Below the pieces are notes generated by a model that saw nothing but the letters and a program-made list of their open reading frames with translations, searched no databases and was not told the origin of the DNA. A stretch of DNA of 64,000 nucleotides from assembly GCA_963741625.1 (NCBI GenBank), contig CAVUIT010000021.1, forward strand, positions 1-64,000, given 5' to 3'. Source of the DNA: CAWBBA01 sp963741625 (GTDB lineage: Bacteria; Desulfobacterota; Desulfomonilia; Desulfomonilales; Desulfomonilaceae). Every line of letters begins with the position of its first letter. Positions within the stretch are counted from its first letter, which is position 1. A program made the translations under genes and the position numbers. This document shows, in pieces, positions 56,365 to 64,000 of this stretch.

Positions 56365-56760
56365 ATGAGCAAGATTGGAGAATTGTACCAGACCGCTGAC
56401 TGGAAGACCGAAAAGCATGTTCCGGTAATTGAATGCCCGGACGAAGTCACTGCCGACGAGATGTTTGAAGTAGCTGTATCGGTCGGAAAAGATGTGGCTC
56501 ATCCCAACACCACAGAACACCACATCAGATGGATTCAGCTTGTTTTCAAAGCTGAGGGGGAAAAATTTGCCTATCAGGTCGGGAATTTTGAGTTCACCGC
56601 TCACGGGGAGTCGGTTGATGGCCCCAATAACGGACCTGTGTATACGAATCATTCGGTGAAGGCCAAGCTCAAGATCAAGAAGCCCGGGCAACTCTTTGCC
56701 ACCTCGTATTGCAATATTCATGGGCTGTGGGAGTATGCCAAGGCCGTGAAGATCAAGTAG
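56365..56760 (+). CDS. Superoxide reductase (neelaredoxin/class II desulfoferrodoxin)
   Basis: 131 residues without the N-terminal desulforedoxin Fe(Cys)4 domain, so a single-iron enzyme. Iron ligands are visible in order: Glu and His in EKHVPVIEC, the His pair region VAHPNTTEHHIRW, and Cys/His in SYCNIHGLWEY. It reduces superoxide to peroxide without making oxygen, a standard anaerobe defence. Own promoter at 56283; cytoplasmic (no signal). Confidence 0.9.
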   Translation: MSKIGELYQTADWKTEKHVPVIECPDEVTADEMFEVAVSVGKDVAHPNTTEHHIRWIQLVFKAEGEKFAYQVGNFEFTAHGESVDGPNNGPVYTNHSVKAKLKIKKPGQLFATSYCNIHGLWEYAKAVKIK

Positions 56761-56827
56761 GCCGGACCAGTAGCGAGCCTGATGTCCGTGTGTCAAGAAT
56801 ATCATTGTTTTCGAGAGTAAATGATAG

Positions 56828-56866
56828 GGTAGGGGCGAGCGGCGCGACCAGCCGGTCGCCCCTACC
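56828..56866. repeat. Inverted repeat element downstream of SOR gene
   Basis: GGTAGGGGCGA and TCGCCCCTACC are perfect 11 bp arms around a GC-rich 17 bp middle. The GGTAGGGGCGA..TCGCCCCTACC word is a dispersed intergenic palindrome I recall from many GC-rich genomes. It may double as a terminator for the SOR gene. Confidence 0.6.
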
Positions 56867-56926
56867 GAACCTGTTGCACTTCGTTTGTGAATTTAGGGAA
56901 CCCAGAAGGGTTACCACGAGCAAGGC

Positions 56927-56953
56927 TGGATTCTCGCCTCCGCGGGAATGACG
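56927..56953. repeat. Dispersed intergenic repeat (TGGATTC..GGGAATGACG type)
   Basis: TGGATTCTCGCCTCC then GCGGGAATGACG is close to the widespread small palindromic repeat TGGATTCCCGC..GCGGGAATGACG. Single partial copy here, between the SOR and AMIN genes. Confidence 0.6.
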
Positions 56954-57059
56954 AACTTTGTCTGCATCTCAGAGGTCCCTGAAGCATATCGAACCAGCAT
57001 TAGTCGCAATCCATTTAGCTTTAATAAATACTCATAACATATGATAAATACGTTTTCTT

Positions 57060-57088
57060 TTGACACAACCAGGCTCAACTGTGGTAAT
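57060..57088 (+). promoter_or_regulatory. Possible promoter of the AMIN-domain gene
   Basis: TTGACA (57060-57065), 17 bp, GGTAAT (57083-57088). The -10 is weak. Leader would be ~110 nt to ATG 57207. Confidence 0.4.
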
Positions 57089-57206
57089 GTCGAGACTAGC
57101 ATTCCCGCGGCTTACAGACCGCTGGAATGCAGAAAAACATGGCACGGAGTCGGGAGGCTGGGACTGTGTCCGACAGTCGATACCCATACGGCTCCAGAGG
57201 GTTGAT

Positions 57207-58136
57207 ATGAAATCGTCACTGCTACGCCATAGCGCCCCGGTCCTTGCGTGTTTGCTTCTTATGGCCAATTACTGCCCAGCTTGGGCCGCGGAGCCGGCTA
57301 CCATCACCGCAGTGCAGGTGGCGCCGGACCTTAAGCAGATATCGATCAAGTGCGACGGCCCCGTAGGAAGGCACTCGGCCTTTGTGATCCAGAAACCCTA
57401 CAGACTTGTGCTGGACGTAGACGCCACGGGTTTGGGGAAAATTCCTCCGAAAATCAATGTCGGGCGGAATCCTTTGAACGAAATTCGTCTCGGCTATGCA
57501 AACTCGCGTGCCCGAGTTGTGATGGATTTCGGCGATAATCCGGTCCCATCATTCAAGGTTGACAAACAGAGCGGCGGTATCCTGGTGAGCCTGGGAGTCA
57601 AGGCCGGTGCATGGCAGCCAAGGCCGGCACCGAAGCCGGCCGCTCAGTTGCAAAAGAATCCTGTCCAACCTAAAGCGGTTGCGCCAGCTCCCGGCTCTCA
57701 AAAGGCGGACAGTTCGAAGGTTTCAGTCAAGACCGCCGGCGTCACGGATGATTTGATATTTGTTGAGTTGGCCAGCAAGAAGGACCCAAAGCGGACATAC
57801 CGAGTGGTAATAGATTTGGATGTGGAGGAGCTTCAGGTTCGGCAGGCCACGGTCAGTGACGCTCAGGGCCGTTTAAAGAGCTTCGATCTTGCATCAAGCA
57901 AACCCGGAAATGAAACCGCCGTGACTTCAATTAAGCCCAGCGTGGGTCCCCGCCGGACTGCCGGGCCGACTGCCGCGCCGTCAGGGGACCACCCCAAATT
58001 CAAGTGGGGCGTTCATGCCGGCGAAAACAGGCAAGTGAAACCTCAAGCAGCGAAGCTGAACGCTGGACCGCCCATACGCGTGGAGCGGTTCGAGCCTCAG
58101 CCAATCCAGCACACAGTGGCTGCTGAGGAGGGCTGA
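57207..58136 (+). CDS. Exported AMIN-domain protein
   Basis: Start ATG 57207 gives a signal peptide (SAPVLACLLLMANYCPAWAA). Residues ~28-125 are an AMIN beta-domain (ITAVQVAPDLKQISIKCDGP, PYRLVLDVDATGLGK, NEIRLGYANSRARVVMDFGD). A Pro/Ala/Gln linker and a second, weaker AMIN-like segment follow (LIFVELASKKDPKRTYRVVI), then a basic Pro-rich tail. AMIN domains target proteins to peptidoglycan or secretin complexes. No amidase domain is present, so it may be a periplasmic adaptor. 309 residues. Confidence 0.75.
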   Translation: MKSSLLRHSAPVLACLLLMANYCPAWAAEPATITAVQVAPDLKQISIKCDGPVGRHSAFVIQKPYRLVLDVDATGLGKIPPKINVGRNPLNEIRLGYANSRARVVMDFGDNPVPSFKVDKQSGGILVSLGVKAGAWQPRPAPKPAAQLQKNPVQPKAVAPAPGSQKADSSKVSVKTAGVTDDLIFVELASKKDPKRTYRVVIDLDVEELQVRQATVSDAQGRLKSFDLASSKPGNETAVTSIKPSVGPRRTAGPTAAPSGDHPKFKWGVHAGENRQVKPQAAKLNAGPPIRVERFEPQPIQHTVAAEEG

Positions 58137-58159
58137 CGTGTTTGCTCCAACATCCGGGG

Positions 58160-59599
58160 TCACCCGAAAACACGGTTGAAAAACCGCATCGCTCGCATCT
58201 GCCAATAAGCTATGTTGACCGGCAAGAGGTTTCTGGGGTCAAAATTCACGTTCTTGATTTTCCCGAAGGACGAGATGTAGTTCACATGAGCCCCAACAGA
58301 AACCGGGCATCCCTTTGCATGGATGTGCCTCGATGACCTATTCCTGAAGCAATCAAAGAGAGAGCCGAAAAGCTTCAAGAGCATGTCATTGGACTCTGTT
58401 TTTTCAGCATCAACGTCGGCAGTGGTCTTGTAACAGCCTCCAATCTTAACTTCTTTGCCGTTGATGGCCCCCTGCCAGCTTGTGCAATCCCCCGCGAAAA
58501 CTACTCTTTCGTCAGGATCCAGGTTTAGCGGCCCTTCCACTTTTCCCACCACGTACCGCACCTTTTTCATCTCCTGATGCACGTCTGGGTAATACTGCTT
58601 GAATATGTGCATCGATTCCTGAAGCGCTCCAGGGCAGCCACCCCAACAATAATCTCTGGAATGCGCTTCGGGGAAAGTCCCCACTGTGCAGCTCAGGTTG
58701 CTCTCTTCACCGAAGTAGTCGTCAATATGTTCCATGCAGAGTTCGAATGTCCTCGTTTTGTCTCGCACCTCTTCAAGGGGGAAATCCCCGGTAACCTCAA
58801 TTTCATCGAGGCTCATGGGTCCGTAGCCCCTCTCCGCCGCGAAACGGAGATGAATCAAATCATGGGGCTCAACGTGGACCATGTGGCAGCCGACTGTGTC
58901 CACCGCGCATGAATTCAGCCCCATGACGATCGCGCCCATTGAAAAGGGTGTGGGCGTGAGCATCATCTTCTGACCGGCGGTGATGGCATCAATGGCTATG
59001 AAACTCGGCTGAATGACTTCTTGAAGGTCCGCGATCTTATGTTCGAGGAAGCTGTTGTGATCGACCAACCTGTGCCGGTCATCCTGCAGGCCGATGAAAT
59101 TCTTCAGGCTCAGGGTCAGTCTGGTCCACGGATGGGCCTTGAATTTGGGGAGGTTGATAAGGAAGTCGGACTCTATTATGGGCTTCGGAACGAAGATCAG
59201 GTCGCGCAAGCTCTCCTTGTGGGACAGGTGCACAGGGACCTGTTTGGCCTCGTCCAGGTAATATGTCTTCACTCCATGTTTCTTGAGAATCTCAATGTAA
59301 CCTGCACGACTGAAACAGAAGCGTGTCGGGATGGTGATGCCGCACCTCTCCCCGACGGAGAGTTCCTTTATAGCCTCTCCTTTCGCCTTGGCGGCCACAA
59401 TTGTGCCTTCGAGGAATTCTTTGCGTGTAAAAGCGTGCGGAAAGAGTTCAGGGTCTGCAATGACGCAATTGGGTTTGAGGAGGACCTTTCCACTAGGTTT
59501 GACGCGGAGTTCCTCCATCCCTTCCTTGATTATGCCCGCAATTCTCACGGGGTCATAATCGTCGCACTTCATGATCAAGACTTTGTGCTTCATGGCCAT
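58160..59599 (-). CDS. DUF362 domain protein
   Basis: Start MAMKHKVLIMKCDDYDPVRI (59599; SD GGGAGGGGG). DUF362 landmarks: KVLLKPNCVI, a GERCG-type turn (LSVGERCGITIPTRFCFSRA), SDFLINLPKFKAHPWTRLTL, SLKNFIGLQDDRHR and NSCAVDTVGCHMVHVEP. A C-terminal part holds several Cys (DYCWGGCPGALQES; VVFAGDCTSWQG; KIGGCYKTT). 479 residues, longer than the core domain. No ferredoxin motif is clear. Function of the family is not established. It lies beside asparagine synthase and a glycosyltransferase on the same strand. Confidence 0.8.
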   Translation of the reverse strand: MAMKHKVLIMKCDDYDPVRIAGIIKEGMEELRVKPSGKVLLKPNCVIADPELFPHAFTRKEFLEGTIVAAKAKGEAIKELSVGERCGITIPTRFCFSRAGYIEILKKHGVKTYYLDEAKQVPVHLSHKESLRDLIFVPKPIIESDFLINLPKFKAHPWTRLTLSLKNFIGLQDDRHRLVDHNSFLEHKIADLQEVIQPSFIAIDAITAGQKMMLTPTPFSMGAIVMGLNSCAVDTVGCHMVHVEPHDLIHLRFAAERGYGPMSLDEIEVTGDFPLEEVRDKTRTFELCMEHIDDYFGEESNLSCTVGTFPEAHSRDYCWGGCPGALQESMHIFKQYYPDVHQEMKKVRYVVGKVEGPLNLDPDERVVFAGDCTSWQGAINGKEVKIGGCYKTTADVDAEKTESNDMLLKLFGSLFDCFRNRSSRHIHAKGCPVSVGAHVNYISSFGKIKNVNFDPRNLLPVNIAYWQMRAMRFFNRVFG

Positions 59600-59801
59600 C
59601 GTCCGTCCCCCTCCCTTGGATTGAGCACATCGAGTACTCAGCCAGGCATTAGATGTGAGTGCAACAGGCCTCAGGACGCCGGCCCAGCCGCCGGCTTCTC
59701 CGTGAAGGGAGCCACCAAGGCGTATCGGGTTCTCTTAAGATTCCCGAACATAGGCCCCCGTAAAGAATACCATTGTCACCACGAATCGGCAATGATTCAA
59801 A

Positions 59802-61690
59802 TCAGCTCCCGTATTTTTCCAGCCAACAGACGAGCCCCAAGATCGTCCAGATCTGCCTGTTGTTGTCCTTTCTCCCCTGGAGGTGCTCGTCGAGCAACTG
59901 GCGGCAATGGTTTTCGTTTAACATGCCTGTAGCCCTCAGTCTCTCCGGGGCGAAGTATTCGCCAAGGAATTCCCTGAGTTCGTGCCTGATCCAGAAGGGT
60001 AGAGGTGGAGTGAAGCCCTTCTTTTTCCCTTTGCGAATCTTGGGCGGCAAAAGATTCCGCGCTGCTCTGCGCAGAAGCAGTTTTGTCTGGAGCCCTTTGG
60101 ATTTGATCCGCGGAGGTATCCGCGCGACCCGCTCCACTAGTTCGTGGTCCAGAAGGGGCACTCGCGCCTCAAGGGAATTGGCCATTGTCATGCGATCGAC
60201 CTTGGCCAGGTTGTCATCCAGGAGAAAGGTTTTGGCATCCACATAGAGGAGCCGGTTGAGCGGATCAGCATGTTCCGTCTTGCGGAAATACCGATCAAAT
60301 ACCTCGAAACTGTCCCTCATCCTCATCTGTAGCCAATCCGGTTTGCAGAGGTCTTTCTTGTCCTCTTCGTTGAAGATCACTTTCCACCAGTAATGGCCCT
60401 GCTCCAGCGGAAGGTCAGCTCCGGAAACGAACCTCTTGGCCTTGTAATCGAAACTGATTCTCTCCATGGACGCGGGCAATGCCATCACCAGCGGATTGAT
60501 CAGCCCTTCCCGGAGCCATCGTGGGATCATAGTGAAAAGGCGGCTGACTCTGTATGCCACGTGGGTCGGGTATCCGGCAAACACTTCATCTCCGCCGTCG
60601 CCTGTGAGAACCACCTTTACGTAACGTGCCGCTAGTTGCGAAACCAGGAACGTTGGAATCGCCGAATAGTCCGCGAAGGGCTCGTCGAACGAGTTGAGAA
60701 GCTCCGGAATGGATGCGATCATCGCTGGGCTGGCTTTTTGATCCAGGTGATCGGTTCCAAGTGTGTCTGCAACGAGCCTGGCCTCTTGCGGATTCGTCGT
60801 ATGATTTATGGTCAAAGCCGATGGTGAATGTTCGGAGAGGCATTTGGAGCTTGCGGGCCATCACCGCGGCCACCATTGTAGAATCGAGTCCACCGCTCAA
60901 GAGCGCTCCAATCGGAACATCAGAAATCATCTGGCGCCGTATCGCGGTCTCGACAAGTTCGAGAACCTCTCCTTCATAATCACTGCTTGCGGATTCCTCT
61001 TCATCATGTGCCGGGAGCGGGATGTCCCAGGTACTCGTTGATCGCCAATCCGCCCGGCGAACACGTCAGAACGCAGGCTGGTGGGAGCTTTCTGATCGCG
61101 GCGAAAGCCGTCGCGGGGGTGGGAACGTACATGAGCGAAAGATAATCGTAGAGCGCCTGGTAATCGGGCCTTCTGCTGACGGGGGTCGTCAAAATGGCCT
61201 TTATTTCACTACCGAAATAAAACGCTTGGCCGGGTTCGTATGAGTAGAAGAGCGGCTTGATCCCGAGCCGATCCCGGGCGATAACAAGAGAGCGCCGACC
61301 AGTATCCCAGAGAGCAAACGCGAACATGCCGTTCAGGCGGGTGACGCAATCTTTTCCCATCTCCTCATAAAGATGGACTATCACCTCCGTGTCCGAGCGG
61401 GTTCGAAACCGATGCCCCTTCGCTAGGAGTTCAGATCGTAATTCCAGGTAGTTATATATCTCCCCATTAAAGACGATCCATATCGTCTCGTCCTCGTTGG
61501 CTATGGGCTGGCGGCCCCCCGGGAGATCAATGATGCTGAGTCGGCGCATGCCAAGTCCGACCGGTCCCGACACATAATAGCCTTCGTCATCAGGCCCACG
61601 GTGGCTCATGGTGCGATTCATCTGCTGAAGCTGGTGACGTTCCGGTTCCGCGCCGGGATCGAGCAGAAATATGCCGCAGATTCCGCACAT
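59802..61690 (-). CDS. asnB: Glutamine-hydrolysing asparagine synthase, two frameshifts
   Basis: Start at 61690 so that Cys2 is the nucleophile (M-CGICGIFLLDPG). Glutaminase domain: MNRTMSHRGPDDEGYYVSGP, RRLSIIDLPGGRQPIANEDE, VFNGEIYNYLELRSEL. The frame breaks at ~61005 and resumes SDVPIGALLSGGLDSTMVAA with the SGGLDS ATP loop; it breaks again at ~60815 and resumes TINHTTNPQEARLVADTLGT. The synthetase end (LTGDGGDEVFAGYPTHVAYR; NLAKVDRMTMANSLEARVPL; KGFTPPLPFWIRHELR) is intact. About 630 residues. Next to a glycosyltransferase, it may serve surface-polysaccharide amidation instead of housekeeping asparagine supply. Confidence 0.85.
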
Positions 61691-61713
61691 ATAGATGGCC
61701 TTATTGGAGGTTT

Positions 61714-62620
61714 TTAGTCGCGATCCTGAAGTCGGAGCAGAGCGAACTGGTCCAGGATGAGACCGAAGAAAATAATGTTGATGCCGCCGGCCAGAAACAA
61801 AACAGTCCCACCTGAGAACTGGGCAAAAAGGACAAGGTTTCGGATAGTAAGGACGATCCCTGCCAGGACCAGGGCCAGGCCGGTAGGGAAGAAAATCTTG
61901 TTCGGATTTGCCATGCTTATTATGCGGAGAATGAACATAATGAATCGAAAGCCGTCGCGGAATGGGTGGAGTTTGCTTTCGGTATGAGCCGGCCGTCGAC
62001 GGGCTCGAATGGGTACAAAGCAAACATTGTAGCCTGCGGTAATAAAGCTCAGTGTACTAGTGGACGGGAAAGAATAGCCATTCGGATAGATGTGTATGAA
62101 CTTGGCCGCTATGTTGTGCCGAAAAGCGCGGAAGCCAGAAGTCAAATCCGGAATGTCCTGTTCCGCAAGAAACGAGGCAAGTTTGCGCAACACGAAGTTG
62201 CCGCTGTTCCTCAAAATCGAACCCTCTTCCATGGTGAAAGACCGGCTTCCCACCACCAGGTCATACGTGTCCAGCCGATTCAGCAGCCCTGGCAATTCTT
62301 CAGGGTCATGTTGCCCGTCGCCGTCAAGAACCGCGACCAACCCTCCGGCAATGGCACGCAACGCGGTCTTAATCGATGCGCCATTTCCTTTGTTCAGTGG
62401 GTGGGAGATCACCTGCGCGCCGGCTTCTCGAGCGGTTACAGCGGTTGCAGTCCGAAGAGCCATCGTCAATAACCAGGATTCTGGCTTCAGGTAGGTTCTT
62501 CCTGACTCCCAGCACCACCGCGCCTATCGTTCCCTCTTCATTATATGCGGGAATGACTACGGTAATCTGGTTTTCAGGCCCTTCGGTGCCGGCCGGTGAT
62601 CGTGGGTGTTCATTACTCAT
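61714..62620 (-). CDS. Family 2 glycosyltransferase (DPM1-like), one frameshift
   Basis: Start MSNEHPRSPAG (62620). GT-A fold motifs: ITVVIPAYNEEGTIGAVVLG, ILVIDDGSSD; break at ~62445; then REAGAQVISHPLNKGNGASI, LVAVLDGDGQHDPEELPGLL (DxD region), DIPDLTSGFRAFR. Two C-terminal membrane helices: KIFFPTGLALVLAGIVLTIR and GGTVLFLAGGINIIFFGLIL. These resemble polyprenyl-phosphate sugar transferases. It lies 23 bp upstream of asnB, likely one operon for cell-surface glycan. Confidence 0.8.
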
Positions 62621-63056
62621 GATTCTATGCCTGAAATACCATTATCAGACGTCGGTGTCAAAATCCATTGGAAGGGAGCATCGAGTGAGAAGTGGCGACG
62701 GCGCAGGTTTGAATCAGGGCGTGAGCCAAACTACAACGGTAATTCCATGACGTTACGTGTTGGACTTCTCGGTTGTAGGCACTTTGCAAAAAAATGGCTC
62801 CGCGTGGGGCAAGATTATGTTTGACCGGGGAGCCGATGGGCGGGTATGCTCCAAAATGGGAGGGGACCTCTTTTGTCAGCAACTTGACAACTCTTCTCCG
62901 GCGACAACAGTTCGTGCAAGGCGATCCGGCGTATTTTCGGATTGGGGGCGACGATGGAAAGGCTGGTCCTTGATCCGGAGGCCCTATGGATGGATTACAG
63001 CCTTATGTTTCGATTTCGGAACGTAGCGTCTATGCAGAAATGGCTGAAAGGCAAAA
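62621..63056. other. 436 bp intergenic without a recognised gene
   Basis: Divergent region between the minus-strand glycosyltransferase and the plus-strand pentapeptide gene. No conserved reading frame and no strong promoter by eye. Confidence 0.4.
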
Positions 63057-63617
63057 ATGGGCTTGGAGATCAAAAACCGCTTCACGAATGAAGTAATCTT
63101 CAGCGGAGACGCCTCGTCAATAGCGGCTCTACTTGAAGAGGCGGTCGCTCTGGAAGTGGATCTGGCCGAAGCGCACCTCGCGGGGGAAAATCTTTCCAAA
63201 GCAAAACTGTCCGGAGCCAAGCTCGCTCTGGCAGATCTTTCGAAGGCCAACTTGTCGGCATGTGATTTGACCGGGGCCTGGCTTGCAGGGGCTCTCATGT
63301 GCTCCGCAGATCTCTACGGGGCAAGCCTCAGGAAAGCCAATCTTTCCGGAGCCGATCTTTCCGACTCCAATTTGCGAAGCGCGGATCTGGGATGGGCACG
63401 TCTGACAATGGCCAATCTATCAGAATCCAATCTAACCCAGGCAAACATGTTCGGAGCGAACCTAACCGGTGCAAACCTTTTCGAGGCAATACTAGACGCC
63501 GTAAATATGGCCGGTGCCAATTTGGATGGTGCTTCTTTGGTCGGCGCGCATATCAGCAAGGCTAATCTTGTTTGGGTCCAAGGAATGGAAGATGAGGGAG
63601 ACGAACTGGATAGCTGA
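63057..63617 (+). CDS. Pentapeptide-repeat protein
   Basis: ATG 63057. Residues 1-45 are a short N-terminal part (MGLEIKNRFTNEVIFSGDAS) found in front of pentapeptide domains. About twenty-two A(D/N)LXX repeats follow, such as LSKANLSACDLTGAWLAGAL and ANMFGANLTGANLFEAILDA, forming a right-handed quadrilateral beta-helix. The C-terminus is acidic (GMEDEGDELDS). No signal peptide. Some family members mimic DNA and bind gyrase, but most, like this one, have no known role. Confidence 0.85.
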   Translation: MGLEIKNRFTNEVIFSGDASSIAALLEEAVALEVDLAEAHLAGENLSKAKLSGAKLALADLSKANLSACDLTGAWLAGALMCSADLYGASLRKANLSGADLSDSNLRSADLGWARLTMANLSESNLTQANMFGANLTGANLFEAILDAVNMAGANLDGASLVGAHISKANLVWVQGMEDEGDELDS

Positions 63618-63808
63618 AATTGTGCCTAATCCAGAACTTACGGATTGAAACGAGTGGGCGGGGACTGATTTGGCAGCAGCGCGCGTCAACTTGGCACGCA
63701 TATCAAAGCGCCTGCGAAATTGCGGTGTAATTCCTTGAAGCCACCGTCTCTTCGGAATTTGCCGACAATTCATCAAGGGGTCCGTCTTCACGGCATGGCT
63801 GGGTTAAC

Positions 63809-63885
63809 TGGTGGCGGTGCAGGGACTTGAACCCCGGACACTGCGGATATGAGCCGCATGCTCTAACCTGCTGAGCTACACCGCC
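63809..63885 (-). tRNA. tRNA-Met (anticodon CAT)
   Basis: Read on the minus strand from 63885: acceptor GGCGGTG pairs with CACCGCC; D arm GCTC..GAGC; anticodon stem TGCGG/CCGCA with loop CTCATAT, anticodon CAT; T arm CGGGG-TTCAAGT-CCCTG (the closing pair is imperfect); then A and an encoded CCA (63811-63809). The G1-C72 pair and loop favour elongator tRNA-Met; tRNA-Ile2 (CAT read as k2CAT) is the alternative. Confidence 0.95.
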
Positions 63886-64000
63886 ATAGCCTTTCAAAAT
63901 AGCATCCAAGATGCCCGGATGTCAAGAAAAGGGGGTGTGACCGCTGTTGCCGACTCTCCAGACCTGTGGCGTGGCAATAACTGAAATCCTCTTCCATTCA

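Noticed and set aside
63809..63885. tRNA as an integration site of a genomic island
   Set aside because: No integrase and no repeat of the tRNA 3' end were found in the window.

Overview
The window looks like chromosome of a sulfate-reducing Desulfobacterota (old Deltaproteobacteria). The main evidence is a complete dsrMKJOP operon preceded by the RsbRD-type gene usual in sulfate reducers. Many c-type haem proteins, a desulfoferrodoxin, and arsenic and redox genes agree with this. I cannot name a genus from sequence alone. No transposase, integrase, phage gene or CRISPR array was seen.

Layout. 0-8.8 kb: an envelope/stress cluster of tiny membrane proteins (lmo0937-like, CsbD, GlsB, DUF3096), PRC-barrel proteins, a large Q-rich secreted protein and four paralogues of a small secreted family I do not recognise. 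Two of the paralogues lie in imperfect ~570 bp direct repeats that bracket the cluster. 9-16 kb: a B12-radical SAM protein, a GH57/DUF3536 glycosidase and maltooligosyltrehalose synthase (treY). 16-22 kb: a clear sigma70 promoter, a ~280 nt leader, rsbRD-like gene, dsrMKJOP and a strong terminator. 22-28.4 kb: divergent arsenic/redox operons (minus: arsR, Cys-rich thioredoxin-fold protein, CcdA-like, arsM, ankyrin protein, DoxX/MauE; plus: arsR, DUF318 permease, small redox disulfide protein). 29-37 kb: exported FmdE-like protein, thioredoxin, CcdA, a five-haem cytochrome interrupted by an in-frame TGA, Fe-S protein, arsR, ACR3, FAD disulfide oxidoreductase. 37-39 kb: ECF sigma factor with two AhpD-like proteins. 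39-48.3 kb: PhnD-like lipoprotein, membrane-anchored sigma54 activator, sigma54 promoter with two palindromic upstream sites, receiver protein and a B-C-A molybdoenzyme complex (tetrathionate/selenate/arsenate reductase type). 49-54 kb: a nine-PAS hybrid kinase. 54-64 kb: baeRF-like protein, superoxide reductase, AMIN protein, DUF362 protein, asparagine synthase, glycosyltransferase, pentapeptide protein and tRNA-Met(CAT).

How it fits together. The Dsr complex serves sulfate respiration. The 22-48 kb block adds arsenic sensing, methylation and efflux, periplasmic thiol chemistry and a second quinol-linked molybdoenzyme respiration with its own sigma54 regulatory circuit. The most interesting single object is the pentahaem cytochrome at 31652-32836: its in-frame TGA is followed at the right distance by a SECIS-like hairpin, so it is probably a selenoprotein.

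Caution. About 30 apparent single-base frameshifts break otherwise well-conserved genes, including dsrM. I read most of them as assembly indels, not gene death, and give corrected spans with the approximate break points.
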